Source: AC-32 sp963715575 (GTDB lineage: Bacteria; Actinomycetota; Thermoleophilia; Gaiellales; Gaiellaceae). From it: 64,000 bases of DNA. The notes below the pieces were generated by a model. The model did not search any database, had not been told where the DNA came from, and saw only the letters and a program-made list of their open reading frames with translations. Position 1 is the first letter of the stretch; the number at the start of each line of letters is the position of its first letter. The stretch spans positions 2,418,001-2,482,000 of the forward strand of contig OY970250.1 in the NCBI GenBank assembly GCA_963715575.1, given 5' to 3'. The translations under genes were made by a program, and so were the position numbers. Below are positions 41,169 to 49,944 of the stretch, piece after piece.

Positions 41169-42071
41169 GTGGTCGCCGCGCCCGAGCTCGTCGAGCTGCC
41201 CCGCCGCCGCTCGCCCGCGCGCGCCGCGCTCGTGGCGCTGCGCCCGCGGCAGTGGTCGAAGAACCTGCTCGTCTTCGCGGGCCTCGTGTTCGCGGCCAAG
41301 CTCGGCGACCCACTGCGCTGGCTGGAGGCATGTGTCTGCTTCGTCGCGTACTGCGCGGTCTCGAGCGCGTCGTACCTCGGCAACGACGTGCGCGACCGTC
41401 ACGACGACCGGCTGCACCCGGTCAAGCGCTCGAGGCCGATCGCCCGCGGTGAGCTCTCGCCGCGAGCGGCGCTGACGATTGCGGGCGGCCTGGCCCTGCT
41501 GGCACTCTTGCTCTTGGCGCCGCTCGGGCTCGCCTCGGTGGCGCTCTTGCTGGCCTTCGCGGGCCTGCAGACCGGCTACACGGTGCGGCTGAAGCACGTC
41601 GTGCTGCTCGACGTACTCACGATCGCCGCGCTGTTCGTGATCCGCGCGGCCGCGGGCGCCGAGGCCGTGGACGTACCGATCTCCGGCTGGCTGCTGCTCT
41701 GCACCGCGCTGCTCGCGCTCTTCCTCGCGCTCGCCAAGCGCCGCGGCGAGCTCGTGCTCGTCGGCGCCGAGCGCACCCCGGGGCGGCCGGTGCTCGAGGG
41801 CTACTCGCTGGAGCTGGTCGACCAGCTGATCGGGATCGTCGCCTCCGCGACGGTGATCGCGTACGCGCTCTACACGCTCACGGCCGGCCATTCGCGGGTG
41901 CTGCTGGCAACGGTGCCGTTCGTGGTCTTCGGCGTCTTCCGCTACCTGCTGCTGATGCACCGCCACGACGTCGGTGAGGAGCCGGAGCAGGTGCTGCTGA
42001 GCGACGTGCCGATCATGCTCACCGTCGCCGGCTGGATCGTGACCGCGGCGGCGATCCTCGCATTCACCTGA
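41169..42071 (+). CDS. Decaprenyl-phosphate phosphoribosyltransferase-like UbiA protein
   Basis: 300 residues, about nine membrane helices. Signature regions: RPRQWSKNLLVFAGLVFA (~27-44) and the first Asp-rich motif NDVRDRHDDRLHPVKRSRPIA (cited as NDVRDRHDDRLHP). The RPRQWxKN start with NDxxDxxxDRxHPxKRxRPIA is typical of the enzyme that attaches phosphoribose to decaprenyl phosphate, the first committed step to the arabinan donor in mycobacteria (Rv3806c). Whether this organism makes arabinan is not shown. Its stop overlaps a CTG start of the next gene. Confidence 0.82.
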   Translation: MVAAPELVELPRRRSPARAALVALRPRQWSKNLLVFAGLVFAAKLGDPLRWLEACVCFVAYCAVSSASYLGNDVRDRHDDRLHPVKRSRPIARGELSPRAALTIAGGLALLALLLLAPLGLASVALLLAFAGLQTGYTVRLKHVVLLDVLTIAALFVIRAAAGAEAVDVPISGWLLLCTALLALFLALAKRRGELVLVGAERTPGRPVLEGYSLELVDQLIGIVASATVIAYALYTLTAGHSRVLLATVPFVVFGVFRYLLLMHRHDVGEEPEQVLLSDVPIMLTVAGWIVTAAAILAFT

Positions 42072-42979
42072 AGCGCGGCCTGATCCTCGCCGCCGCGCTG
42101 GCGGTGGCCGTCGGGCTCGGGCTCGGGCTCTACGCGGACTTCGGCTCGCTCGGCGACGAGCTGGCGAGCTTTCGCTGGGAGCTGTTCCCGCTCGCGCTGG
42201 CGTTGACGGCGCTGAACTACCTGCTCCGCTTCTTCCGCTGGCAGCGCTACCTGGCCAAGCTGGCGATCGAGATTCCGCCCGGACGCAGCTTCTCGATCTT
42301 CGTCGCCGGGCTGACGATGACGATCACGCCGGCGAAGCTGGGCGAGCTGCTCAAGTCCGGCCTCTTGAAGCGTGGCTTCGACGTGCCGGTGCGGCGTTCG
42401 GCCCCCGTCGTCTTCGCCGAGCGCGTGACCGACGCGACCGGGGTGGTCGTGCTGGCGGTCGTCGGCGGCGCCGGCACGCGGAACTGGCCGCTGTTGGTGG
42501 CCGCCATGGTCGCCGTCGCCAGCGCGGTGCTCGTCGTCCACAGCCCGCTGCTCGATCGCTTCGCGCGGCTCGGCGAGGCGCCCGGCGCGGCCCGCACGCT
42601 GCTCGGCACTCGCCTGCTCGTCGAGATGACGCTGCTCTCCGCGGTGTCGTGGCTGTTCGAGTGCCTCGCGGCCTACGTGTGCGTAAAGGGCCTGCGGCTC
42701 GACCTCTCGCTGGCCGACACGATCGTCGTCTTCACGCTCGGCAGCCTTGCAGGCGCGCTCTCGTTCCTCCCCGGCGGCCTCGGCGTCGCGGAGACGAGCA
42801 TGACCGCGCTGATCAGGGCCCTCGGGGACACGACCAAGGCCCAGGCGGCGGCCGCCACGGTGCTGATCCGGCTCTCGACGCTCTGGTTCGCGGTCGCGCT
42901 CGGGCTGGTCGGGCTGGCGGTGGAGGAACGGTTGTACCGTTCCGAAAGCGGACGCACGGGCAAAGCCCGCACGTCCTGA
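42068..42979 (+). CDS. Lysylphosphatidylglycerol synthase-like flippase family membrane protein
   Basis: 303 residues if the CTG at 42068 is used (CTGA overlap with the previous stop). That start gives a basic residue pair followed by LILAAALAVAVGLGLGLY, a proper first helix. The first standard codon, GTG at 42104, removes the basic residues. About seven membrane helices of the UPF0104/MprF-flippase family follow (LALTALNYLLRFFRWQRYL, ITPAKLGELLKSG, LSFLPGGLGVAETSMTAL). The N-terminal catalytic domain of true MprF is absent, so lipid flipping or transport is likelier than lysylation. Next to the prenyl-phosphate enzyme, it could move the lipid-linked sugar. Its 3' end lies in a two-hairpin repeat. 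Confidence 0.75.
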   Translation: MKRGLILAAALAVAVGLGLGLYADFGSLGDELASFRWELFPLALALTALNYLLRFFRWQRYLAKLAIEIPPGRSFSIFVAGLTMTITPAKLGELLKSGLLKRGFDVPVRRSAPVVFAERVTDATGVVVLAVVGGAGTRNWPLLVAAMVAVASAVLVVHSPLLDRFARLGEAPGAARTLLGTRLLVEMTLLSAVSWLFECLAAYVCVKGLRLDLSLADTIVVFTLGSLAGALSFLPGGLGVAETSMTALIRALGDTTKAQAAAATVLIRLSTLWFAVALGLVGLAVEERLYRSESGRTGKARTS

Positions 42980-43002
42980 AGCGGCATCGCAAGCGACGCC
43001 TT
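42950..43002 (+). repeat. Two-hairpin structured element, copy A
   Basis: GGACG (42950-42954) pairs with CGTCC (42972-42976), and CGGGC (42957-42961) with GCCCG (42965-42969), around an AAA loop. After CTGAAGC comes GGCATCGCAAGCGACGCCTT, a second near-perfect hairpin. Copy B lies at 9376-9430. Here hairpin 2 fills the 25-bp gap between two convergent stop codons, where it could act as a terminator. Confidence 0.6.
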
Positions 43003-43004
43003 GG

Positions 43005-43451
43005 TCAGCCGGTGCGGCGCTCTTCCATGCGGTAGACGATCGCGCCCTCGCCCGTCTGGAGCGTGCGCTCGAGTGTCGTCAGCCGCCGCTCGACCGACTT
43101 CCAGCTGGAGGTGATCAGGTCGACGAGCAGGCCGAGGTCGTCCACGCGAGCGTGGCGCTCCGAGAGCAGGTCGCCCTCGACGCGCTCCAGCCGGCGGATC
43201 ACCTGGTTCATCAACCCGCGGATCTCGGCGAGGTTCCGGCCGACGGGCCGAACCTGCTCGGCGAGCCCGTCGCTGACCGCGTGCTCGACCTTGGCCGGGA
43301 TTGTCGCCTCGAGTTCGGCGGCAGTTTGCGCCAGCTCCTCGACCTGCATGCGCGCCCGCTCGAGCGCGGCGTCCACCGCGGCCGCGTCGGGGCGGCCCTC
43401 GGCGGCTTCGCGGAGCCGTTCTCGCGCTTTTTCGATCGCGTCGTCGGTCAT
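43005..43451 (-). CDS. Coiled-coil protein, function unknown
   Basis: 148 residues from the ATG at 43451, chosen because TACCGT lies eight bases upstream on the minus strand; a TTG three codons earlier is possible. Almost entirely helical with heptad patterns (ARERLREAAEG, VDAALERARMQVEELAQTAAELE, GLMNQVIRRLERVEGDLLSERHA, VERRLTTLERTLQTGEG). No signal or membrane segment. Soluble coiled coil of unknown partner; divergent from queA. Confidence 0.7.
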   Translation of the reverse strand: MTDDAIEKARERLREAAEGRPDAAAVDAALERARMQVEELAQTAAELEATIPAKVEHAVSDGLAEQVRPVGRNLAEIRGLMNQVIRRLERVEGDLLSERHARVDDLGLLVDLITSSWKSVERRLTTLERTLQTGEGAIVYRMEERRTG

Positions 43452-43478
43452 CGGCGGCAACGGTAACGTCCGGGTCGG

Positions 43479-44423
43479 ATGAGGTCCTCCGAGCTGGACT
43501 ACGACTTACCGCAGGAGCTGATCGCGCAGCACCCGCTCGAGCGGCGGGACGCCTCGCGGCTCCTTGTCCACGACCGCGCGACCGGCGAGACGCGGCACCG
43601 GCGCTTTGACGAGCTGCCGGCCGAGCTCGCCGAGGGGACGCTCGTGGTCGTCAACGACACGCGCGTGCTGCCGGCGCGGCTGCGGCTCGAGCGGCCCGGC
43701 GGTGGGGAGGCGGAGGTGCTGCTGCTCGAGCGGGTCGGCTCGAACGGGACCTGGGAGGGCCTCGCCCGCCCGTCGCGCAAGCTGCGGCGCGGGCAGCGGC
43801 TCGGCCCGGTCGAGCTGCTGGAGCCGCTCGGCGAGGGCCGCTGGCGGCTGCGGCTCGAAGGCGAGCCGGCGGGCGAGGCACCGCTCCCGCCGTACATCCA
43901 CGAGCCGCTTGCCGACCCAGAGCGCTACCAGACCGTCTACGCGCGCAGCGAGGGCTCGGCCGCCGCGCCGACCGCCGGCCTGCACTTCACGCCGGAGCTG
44001 CTCGCGGGCCTCGAGGTCGAGCGGGTCACGCTGCACGTCGGGCTCGACACCTTCCGGCCGCTCGCGGCCGAGACGCTGGAGGAGCACGAGCTGCACAGCG
44101 AGCGCTACGAGGTCGAGCCCGCCGCGTGGGAGCGGATCCGGGCCGCCGAGCGGGCGCTCGCGGTCGGGACGACGACGATGCGGGTGCTGGAGTCACTCGC
44201 CCGCGGCGCGCCCCTGAGCGGCCGCACCGACCTGTTCGTCACCCCCGGCTTCGAGTTTCGGCGCGCGGACGCGCTGCTGACGAACTTCCACCTGCCTCGC
44301 TCAACGCTGCTCGCGCTGGTGATGGCGTTCGCCGGCGTCGAGCAGACGCGCCGGCTCTACCGGCTCGCGATCGAGGAGCGCTATCGCTTCTACTCGTTCG
44401 GCGACGCGATGCTGCTCCTGTGA
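43479..44423 (+). CDS. queA: S-adenosylmethionine:tRNA ribosyltransferase-isomerase
   Basis: 314 residues. QueA moves the ribosyl part of SAM to 7-aminomethyl-7-deazaguanine in tRNA, forming epoxyqueuosine. Motifs: LDYDLPQELIAQHPLERRDASRLL (cited as YDLPQELIAQHPLERRD), VVNDTRVLPARL, TAGLHFTPELL, THVGLDTFRP-like LHVGLDTFRPL and TNFHLPRSTLLALVMAFAG. TAACGT lies nine bases before the ATG. It overlaps the next gene by four bases. Confidence 0.95.
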   Translation: MRSSELDYDLPQELIAQHPLERRDASRLLVHDRATGETRHRRFDELPAELAEGTLVVVNDTRVLPARLRLERPGGGEAEVLLLERVGSNGTWEGLARPSRKLRRGQRLGPVELLEPLGEGRWRLRLEGEPAGEAPLPPYIHEPLADPERYQTVYARSEGSAAAPTAGLHFTPELLAGLEVERVTLHVGLDTFRPLAAETLEEHELHSERYEVEPAAWERIRAAERALAVGTTTMRVLESLARGAPLSGRTDLFVTPGFEFRRADALLTNFHLPRSTLLALVMAFAGVEQTRRLYRLAIEERYRFYSFGDAMLLL

Positions 44424-44710
44424 CCGAGATGAGCGCCGCGGATTGGCGGCGTTTCTGGGAGGAGCGCGGCATGCGCGACCTGCGGCTGTTGCTCGCAGAG
44501 TCGTGGGATCCGCTTGGCGCGGGCACGCCGCGCGAGCGCGAGGCGACGGGTTTCCGGATCGCGTCGCTCCTCGGCAGCCGTGCGCCGCGCTCCGCGATCG
44601 CGGAGGAGCTCGGCCGCATCCGCGCCGAACTGGGCCTCGGCGAGGCGCCGCACGAGGACGAGCGCGCCGCAACGGCGATCGCGGGCTGGTTCGAGGCGAT
44701 CGAGGAATGA
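44420..44710 (+). CDS. Small hypothetical protein between queA and tgt
   Basis: 96 residues from the GTG at 44420 (GTGA overlap); an ATG three codons in is an alternative. Soluble and mostly helical: WRRFWEERGMRDLRLLLAESWDPLG, then RIASLLGSRAPRSAIAEELGRIRAELGLG and an acidic end. It overlaps tgt at its stop (AATGA), so all three are translated together. The WDPLG motif followed by helices is seen in short hypothetical proteins of other bacteria, but I assign no function. Confidence 0.65.
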   Translation: MTEMSAADWRRFWEERGMRDLRLLLAESWDPLGAGTPREREATGFRIASLLGSRAPRSAIAEELGRIRAELGLGEAPHEDERAATAIAGWFEAIEE

Positions 44711-45837
44711 GCGCATTCGAGCTCCATGCAACCGACGGCGCCGCCCGCGCCGGTGTCCTGCGCACCGCCCACGGCGAGCTGCGCACGCCGGCGTTCATGC
44801 CGGTCGGCACCAAGGCCACGGTCAAGGCCGTCGACCCGGACGAGCTCCGAGGGCTCGGCGCCGAGATCCTGCTCTGCAACACCTACCACCTGCACTTCCG
44901 TCCCGGCGCCGACCTGATCGCCGAGCTCGGCGGGCTCCACCGCTTCATGGCCTGGGACGGGCCGATCCTGACCGACTCGGGCGGCTTCCAGGTCTTTTCG
45001 CTGCGGCACACGATCATCCGCCAGGACGACGAGGGGCTCACCTTCCGCTCGGTCTACGACGGCGACGAGGCACGCTTCACGCCCGAGCTCGCGGCTCGCG
45101 TCCAGGCGCAGCTCGGCTCCGACATCGCGATGTGCCTCGACGTCGTGCCGCCCGCGGACGCCCCGCGCAAAGAGCTCGAACAGGCAGTCCGCCGCACGAC
45201 GCTCTGGGCGAAGCGCCAGCAGCGGGCCGAGCGCGCTCCGGGCCAGCTGCTCTTTGGCATCGCCCAGGGCGGCTCCGATCCCGAGCTGCGCCGCCGCAGC
45301 GTCGAGGAGATCGCGGAGCTCGGCTTCGACGGCCACGCGCTCGGCGGGCTCGCGATCGGCGAATCCAAAGAGCAGATGCTCGAGACGACAGCGTGGGCCT
45401 CGGAGCTGCTCCCGCACGAGCGGCCGCGCTATTTCATGGGGATCGGCGACCCGGTCGGCATCCTCGAGGTGATCGAGCGCGGGATCGATATGTTCGACTG
45501 CGTGCTCCCGACCCGCAACGCGCGCACGGGCTCGGCGCTGACCTGGGAAGGGCAGCTCAACCTGAAGGGCGCCCGCTTCGCCCGCGACCCGCGCCCGCTC
45601 GACGAGGGCTGCTCCTGCCCGGCCTGCACGAGGTTCTCGCGCGCGTACGTGAGGCACCTGTTGAACCAGCAGGAGATCCTGGGGCTGCAGCTGTTGAGCC
45701 TGCATAATCTGCGTTTCGTGCTCGACCTCGTCGCCGGGGCGCGCGAGGCGATCGAGCGGGGTCGGCTGGCGAGTTACAAGGAGGAGGCGCTGGCCCGGCT
45801 GCGGCGTCCCAAGGAGGCAACCACGTGGGCTACCTGA
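44707..45837 (+). CDS. tgt: tRNA-guanine transglycosylase
   Basis: 376 residues. Exchanges guanine-34 for preQ1 in tRNAs with GUN anticodons. Catalytic Asp in LTDSGGFQVFSL and second Asp in ERGIDMFDCVLPTR. Zinc site CSCPACTRF...YVRHLL (CxCxxC and His). Queuine pathway companion of queA and queG. Its 3' end overlaps yajC by 13 bp. Confidence 0.95.
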   Translation: MSAFELHATDGAARAGVLRTAHGELRTPAFMPVGTKATVKAVDPDELRGLGAEILLCNTYHLHFRPGADLIAELGGLHRFMAWDGPILTDSGGFQVFSLRHTIIRQDDEGLTFRSVYDGDEARFTPELAARVQAQLGSDIAMCLDVVPPADAPRKELEQAVRRTTLWAKRQQRAERAPGQLLFGIAQGGSDPELRRRSVEEIAELGFDGHALGGLAIGESKEQMLETTAWASELLPHERPRYFMGIGDPVGILEVIERGIDMFDCVLPTRNARTGSALTWEGQLNLKGARFARDPRPLDEGCSCPACTRFSRAYVRHLLNQQEILGLQLLSLHNLRFVLDLVAGAREAIERGRLASYKEEALARLRRPKEATTWAT

Positions 45838-46133
45838 TCATCCTCGTCGCGCTGTTCGCGGCCATGTGGCTGTTCCTGATCCGGCCGCAGAGGCGCCGCC
45901 AGGTCGAGCAGGCACGGATGCAGGACGCGCTCGAGACCGGTGACGAGATCCTGACCGCCGGCGGCATCCACGGGACGGTGCGCGGCATCGAGGAGGAGGT
46001 CGTCCGGCTCGAGATCGCGCCGGGCACGATCGTCCGCCTCGACCGGCGCGCCGTTGCCGCGGTGGCGGAGCCCGAGCCTGACGAGGAAATCGAGGCAGGC
46101 CCGGAAGACTCACCCTCGAGCGGCGAAAGCTAA
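45825..46133 (+). CDS. yajC: Preprotein translocase subunit YajC
   Basis: 102 residues from the GTG at 45825. One membrane helix (LIILVALFAAMWLFLIRP) followed by RRRQ and the conserved ALETGDEILTAGGIHGTV. YajC associates with SecDF. Gene order tgt-yajC-secD is widespread. Confidence 0.92.
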   Translation: MGYLIILVALFAAMWLFLIRPQRRRQVEQARMQDALETGDEILTAGGIHGTVRGIEEEVVRLEIAPGTIVRLDRRAVAAVAEPEPDEEIEAGPEDSPSSGES

Positions 46134-46148
46134 TCTGTCCCGGCTCAA

Positions 46149-48926
46149 ATGAGCAATCGGCGCTCCCACCTGATCCTGGTCGGCCTGATCCTCGCGGCTC
46201 TGGCCGGGGTCGCGCTGCTCGCGATCCCGAGCTCGCCCGCGCACAAGAAGGTGACGCTCGGCCTCGACCTGCAGGGCGGCCTCGAGGTCGTGCTGAAGGC
46301 GGTTCCACCGGACGGCAAGACCTGCGACTCGGCCTGCATGGACCGCTCGGTCTCGATCATGCGCAGCCGCATCGACAAGCTCGGCGTCTCCGAGCCCGAA
46401 ATCCGCAAGCAGGGCAAGAACCAGATCGTGATCCAGCTGGCCGGCATCCACGACGTGAACAAGGCCGCGCAGATCATCGGCACGACCGCGCAGCTGCAGT
46501 TCTACGACTTCGAGGTCGACACGGTCTCGCCCGTGTCGAACGACGGCGCCCACCACGTGATCGCCACGGGCAGCCTGTATGAGCTGCTCTCGAAGGTGAA
46601 GGCAGACACGAAGAAGGGCGCCTCGGCCTACTACCTCTTCAACGCCAAGAAGAAGCCCGTCGCCGGCCCCGAGGACACGCGCGAGCGGCTGCTCGATGCG
46701 ACGCTGCCGGGGGGCCGCAAGCTGAACGGCGAGGTGCCGAAGGGATTCACCGTGCTGGCCGTGCCGCCGAAGCGGATCGTGATCAGCTGCGACCAGGCGA
46801 CGACCGGCTGCCAGGGCGTCCAGCAGGCGGACGCGACCGCGCCGACCGTCTACTACCTCTTCAAGTACGACCCGAACAACGAGACCGACCCGGTGCCGGA
46901 GGCAACGGGCGAGGACCTGAAGCTCTCGGACATCGCGGCCGACATCAGCACGCAGGGCCAGGGCAACGTCGTGCGGCTCGGCTTCACCGGCAAGGGCGCG
47001 AAGAAGTTCCACGACATCACGCGTGCCGAGGCGCAGCGCGGCGCGGCGGACGCGGCGGCCGCCGGCCAGACCGGCAGCGATCCGAACACGATCCAGCAGT
47101 TCGCCCAGCACTTCGCGATCGTGCTCGACGGCGAGCTCCGCTCGACGCCGTACATCGACTACAAGCAGAACCCGGACGGGATCGACCCGACCGGCACGGG
47201 CGCCGAGATCTCGAACATCTCGAGCCTCGGCGAGGCGAAGGACCTGGCGCTCGTCCTGCAGACCGGCGCCCTACCGGTCAAGTTCGAGCAGATCGAGCGC
47301 ACCGACGTCTCGGCCACGCTCGGCAAGGACTCGCTGAAGGAAGCGAAGCTCGCCGCGCTGATCGGCCTGCTGGTCGTTGCGGCCTTCTTGCTCGTGCTCT
47401 ATCGCTTCCTCGGCGTCGTCGCGGTCGTCGGCCTCGGCATCTACGCATGCTTCCTCTATGCGGCGATCCTGGTCTTCGGCGTCACGCTGACGCTGCCGGG
47501 CTTCGCGGGCCTGATCCTGACGATCGGAGTAGCGGCCGACGCGAACGTCGTCATCTTCGAGCGGATCAAGGAAGAAGTGCGCGCCGGGAAGTCCGTGCGC
47601 GCCGGGATCCAGGCCGGCTACGCCAAGGGCTTCCACACGATCATCGACGCCAACGTCGTGACCGTGATCACGGCGCTGGTGCTGTTCGCGGTTGCCACCG
47701 CGGGCGTGAAGGGCTTCGCGCTGATGCTCATGATCGGCACCGTCATCTCGCTGATCACCGCCGTCGCGGCGACCCGCGCGATGCTCGGACTGCTAGCCGG
47801 CTTCCGCTGGTTCGAGAACCCGAGCTTCATGGGCGCGAGCGGCGAGCAGAGCTGGCGTTTCCTGCAGATCGACTTCATGCGCAAGCGCTACCTCTGGTTC
47901 GCGATCTCGGGCACGATCGTCGTGATCGCGATCGGGGCGCTGGCCGTCAAGGGCCTGAATCTCGGGATCGACTTCAAGGGCGGCACGCAGGTCTCGTTCA
48001 CGACGCCGCAGCCGACCTCGCTGGCCTCCGTGCGCGAGCAGACGACCAAGTTCGGCAAGGAGCCGGTCGTCCAGGGCCGCGGCAAGAGCGTCGGCGGCGA
48101 CGAGTACAAGAGCTTCCAGCTGCGCCTGCGCACGCTGAACGGGCCGCAGACGAGCGCGCTGAAGGACGCGATCGGCAAGCAGTTCAACACCACGAAGATC
48201 CAGATCCAGACCGTCTCCGCGAGCTTCGGGAGGCAGATCGCCCGCTCGGCGGTGATCGCGATCCTCTTCTCGCTGCTCTTGATCATCCTCTACCTCGCGG
48301 TCCGGTTCGACTTCAAGTTCGCGGTGCCGGTGATCATCGCCTTGCTGCACGACATCGTGATCACGGTCGGCGTCTACGCGCTGCTCGGGCGGGAGGTGTC
48401 GAACTCGACCGTCGCCGCGGTGCTGACCGTGCTCGGCTACTCGATCTACGACACGATCATCATCTTCGACCGGATCAGGGAGAACGTCCCGCTGATGCGG
48501 CGGGCGCCGTTCGCGACGATCGCGAACGTCTCGCTCTGGGAGACGATCCGCCGCTCGCTGGCGACGACCTTGATCACGCTGCTGCCGATCTTCTCGCTGC
48601 TGATCTTCGGCGGCGCGACGCTGAAGGACTTCGCCTTCGCGCTGATGGTCGGGATCCTCGCCGGCGCCTACTCGTCGATCTTCATCGCGGCGCCGCTGCT
48701 GACGATCTGGAAGGAGCGCGAGCCCGAGTACGCGCGCCGGATCGGCCTGGAGCCGAGCGGCGACGGGGCGGCGGCGCTCGAGGCTTCCGAGGAGGCTCTC
48801 GCGGCCGAGCCCGCGCCGGATCTCTCGCCGGTGGGGGCAGTCGACCGCGCGGCGGGCGCCAACGCGGCGAAGCGCGAGCGCCGGCGGCAGCGGCGACGCG
48901 CGAGGCCACATGGCCGCTCCCGCTGA
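46149..48926 (+). CDS. secDF: SecDF protein-export membrane protein (fused SecD and SecF)
   Basis: 925 residues, one continuous frame with no stop or start signal between halves. SecD half (~1-570): first helix (~10-28), the LGLDLQGGLEVVLK motif, the large P1 domain and GVAADANVVIFERIKEE. SecF half (~575-860): NLGIDFKGGTQVSF, VGVYALLGREVSNSTVAAVLTVLGYSIYDTIIIFDRIREN (cited as YSIYDTIIIFDRIREN). The last ~60 residues are Ala/Glu then Arg-rich. It uses proton flow to pull proteins out of SecYEG. In most actinobacteria SecD and SecF are separate genes. Confidence 0.95.
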   Translation: MSNRRSHLILVGLILAALAGVALLAIPSSPAHKKVTLGLDLQGGLEVVLKAVPPDGKTCDSACMDRSVSIMRSRIDKLGVSEPEIRKQGKNQIVIQLAGIHDVNKAAQIIGTTAQLQFYDFEVDTVSPVSNDGAHHVIATGSLYELLSKVKADTKKGASAYYLFNAKKKPVAGPEDTRERLLDATLPGGRKLNGEVPKGFTVLAVPPKRIVISCDQATTGCQGVQQADATAPTVYYLFKYDPNNETDPVPEATGEDLKLSDIAADISTQGQGNVVRLGFTGKGAKKFHDITRAEAQRGAADAAAAGQTGSDPNTIQQFAQHFAIVLDGELRSTPYIDYKQNPDGIDPTGTGAEISNISSLGEAKDLALVLQTGALPVKFEQIERTDVSATLGKDSLKEAKLAALIGLLVVAAFLLVLYRFLGVVAVVGLGIYACFLYAAILVFGVTLTLPGFAGLILTIGVAADANVVIFERIKEEVRAGKSVRAGIQAGYAKGFHTIIDANVVTVITALVLFAVATAGVKGFALMLMIGTVISLITAVAATRAMLGLLAGFRWFENPSFMGASGEQSWRFLQIDFMRKRYLWFAISGTIVVIAIGALAVKGLNLGIDFKGGTQVSFTTPQPTSLASVREQTTKFGKEPVVQGRGKSVGGDEYKSFQLRLRTLNGPQTSALKDAIGKQFNTTKIQIQTVSASFGRQIARSAVIAILFSLLLIILYLAVRFDFKFAVPVIIALLHDIVITVGVYALLGREVSNSTVAAVLTVLGYSIYDTIIIFDRIRENVPLMRRAPFATIANVSLWETIRRSLATTLITLLPIFSLLIFGGATLKDFAFALMVGILAGAYSSIFIAAPLLTIWKEREPEYARRIGLEPSGDGAAALEASEEALAAEPAPDLSPVGAVDRAAGANAAKRERRRQRRRARPHGRSR

Positions 48927-49233
48927 GCTTCGCGACCTGGCCGAAAAGCTCGTGCTCGCCGGCGTCGGCGCGGTGGCGCTGACGGCCGAGCGGGCGGACG
49001 CGCTGGCCGAGGAGCTGTCGGCGCGCGGCGGGATCGGGCGCGAGGAGGCGCGGGCGCTGATCGACGAGCTGGTCGGCCGCTGGCGCAGCGAGAGCGTTCG
49101 CATCGGCGAGCGGACCGGAGTGGGGGTGGCGGCGCTGTTCCGCGAGCTCGGGCTCGTCACGCGGGCCGAGCTCGAGGAGCTCGAGCTCCGCGTCGCGCAG
49201 ATCGAGCACCGGCTGCGGCTGCTCGAGCCGTGA
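48910..49233 (+). CDS. Phasin-like helical protein
   Basis: 107 residues from the ATG at 48910, inside the 3' end of secDF. Helical with Ala/Glu/Arg heptads (LRDLAEKLVLAGVGAVALTAERADALAEELSARG, cited as LAEKLVLAGVGAVALTAERAD). The pattern of an N-terminal amphipathic helix, short linker and C-terminal coiled coil resembles polyhydroxyalkanoate-granule associated (phasin, PhaF-type) proteins. No PHA synthase is present. Overlaps the acyltransferase gene by four bases. Confidence 0.6.
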   Translation: MAAPAELRDLAEKLVLAGVGAVALTAERADALAEELSARGGIGREEARALIDELVGRWRSESVRIGERTGVGVAALFRELGLVTRAELEELELRVAQIEHRLRLLEP

Positions 49234-49940
49234 ACCCGGTCCGCTGGCTCCGCAGCGTCGAGGGGGGGTGGTGGTTCGGCCGCCGCATCGCGCCCCGCGT
49301 GGCCGTGACCCTGGCGCCTGCCGCGGGCTACGGCGTGGAGCGGGTTCCGCTCGAAGGCGGCGGCGTGGTCGCGGCGAACCACTTCTCGGCGATCGACCAT
49401 CCGCTGATCGGCTCGTTCTCGCCGCGGCCGCTCTACTTCCTGGCGAAGGCCGAGCTGTTCGAGATTCCGGTGCTGGGTCAGGTCCTGAGCTGGCTCGGCG
49501 TCTTCGCCGTTCGCCGCGGAGAGGGCGACCGCGAGGCTGTGCGGCGTGCTCGCGAGCTCGTGCGGGAAGGACACTTGGTCTGCGTCCACGTCGAGGGCAC
49601 GCGGCAGCGGTTCGGCCATCCCGGGCCGCTCCACCCAGGCGCGCTGATGATCGCGATGCAGGAGGGCGTGCCCGTGATCCCGTGCGCGGTCGACACGTTC
49701 GGCTGGCGGCCCTCGAACCGGCGGGTGTGCTCGGTCGTCTGGGGCGAGCCGCTGAGCGTCGCCGACCTGCCGCGCAACCGGAAGGGCTACGCGGAGGCGG
49801 GCGAGCGCGTGGGCGAGGAGATCGTCCGCCTCTGGCGCCAGGCGGTCGCGGCCTCGGCCGCCGGCCTGCCCGAGGAGCTGCCGGACGGTGCGCGCCGCAG
49901 CGGGATCAATCCGAAGCCGCGAGCGCGCGTGTCACACTGA
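49230..49940 (+). CDS. 1-acylglycerol-3-phosphate O-acyltransferase (PlsC-like)
   Basis: 236 residues, GTG in a GTGA overlap with the phasin-like gene. Acyltransferase motifs: NHFSAIDHPL (HX4D), FAVRRGEGDREAVRRA (motif II), VEGTRQRFG (EGTR) and GVPVIPCAVD (motif IV). Transfers an acyl chain to lysophosphatidate or a similar lipid. Its end is five bases before the ATG of the UbiB kinase, which has its own -10 inside this gene's tail. Confidence 0.88.
   Translation: MNPVRWLRSVEGGWWFGRRIAPRVAVTLAPAAGYGVERVPLEGGGVVAANHFSAIDHPLIGSFSPRPLYFLAKAELFEIPVLGQVLSWLGVFAVRRGEGDREAVRRARELVREGHLVCVHVEGTRQRFGHPGPLHPGALMIAMQEGVPVIPCAVDTFGWRPSNRRVCSVVWGEPLSVADLPRNRKGYAEAGERVGEEIVRLWRQAVAASAAGLPEELPDGARRSGINPKPRARVSH
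49933..49938 (+). promoter_or_regulatory. -10-like hexamer before the UbiB gene
   Basis: CACACT, six bases before the ATG at 49945, inside the last codons of the acyltransferase gene. Confidence 0.4.
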
Positions 49941-49944
49941 ACGC

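Noticed and set aside
38499..41966. 1155-codon minus-strand open frame
   Set aside because: It runs antisense through a response regulator, a histidine kinase and a UbiA gene that all have full domain sets. Its own translation is Arg/Gly/His/Glu-rich with no recognisable domain. Long antisense frames are expected at this GC content.
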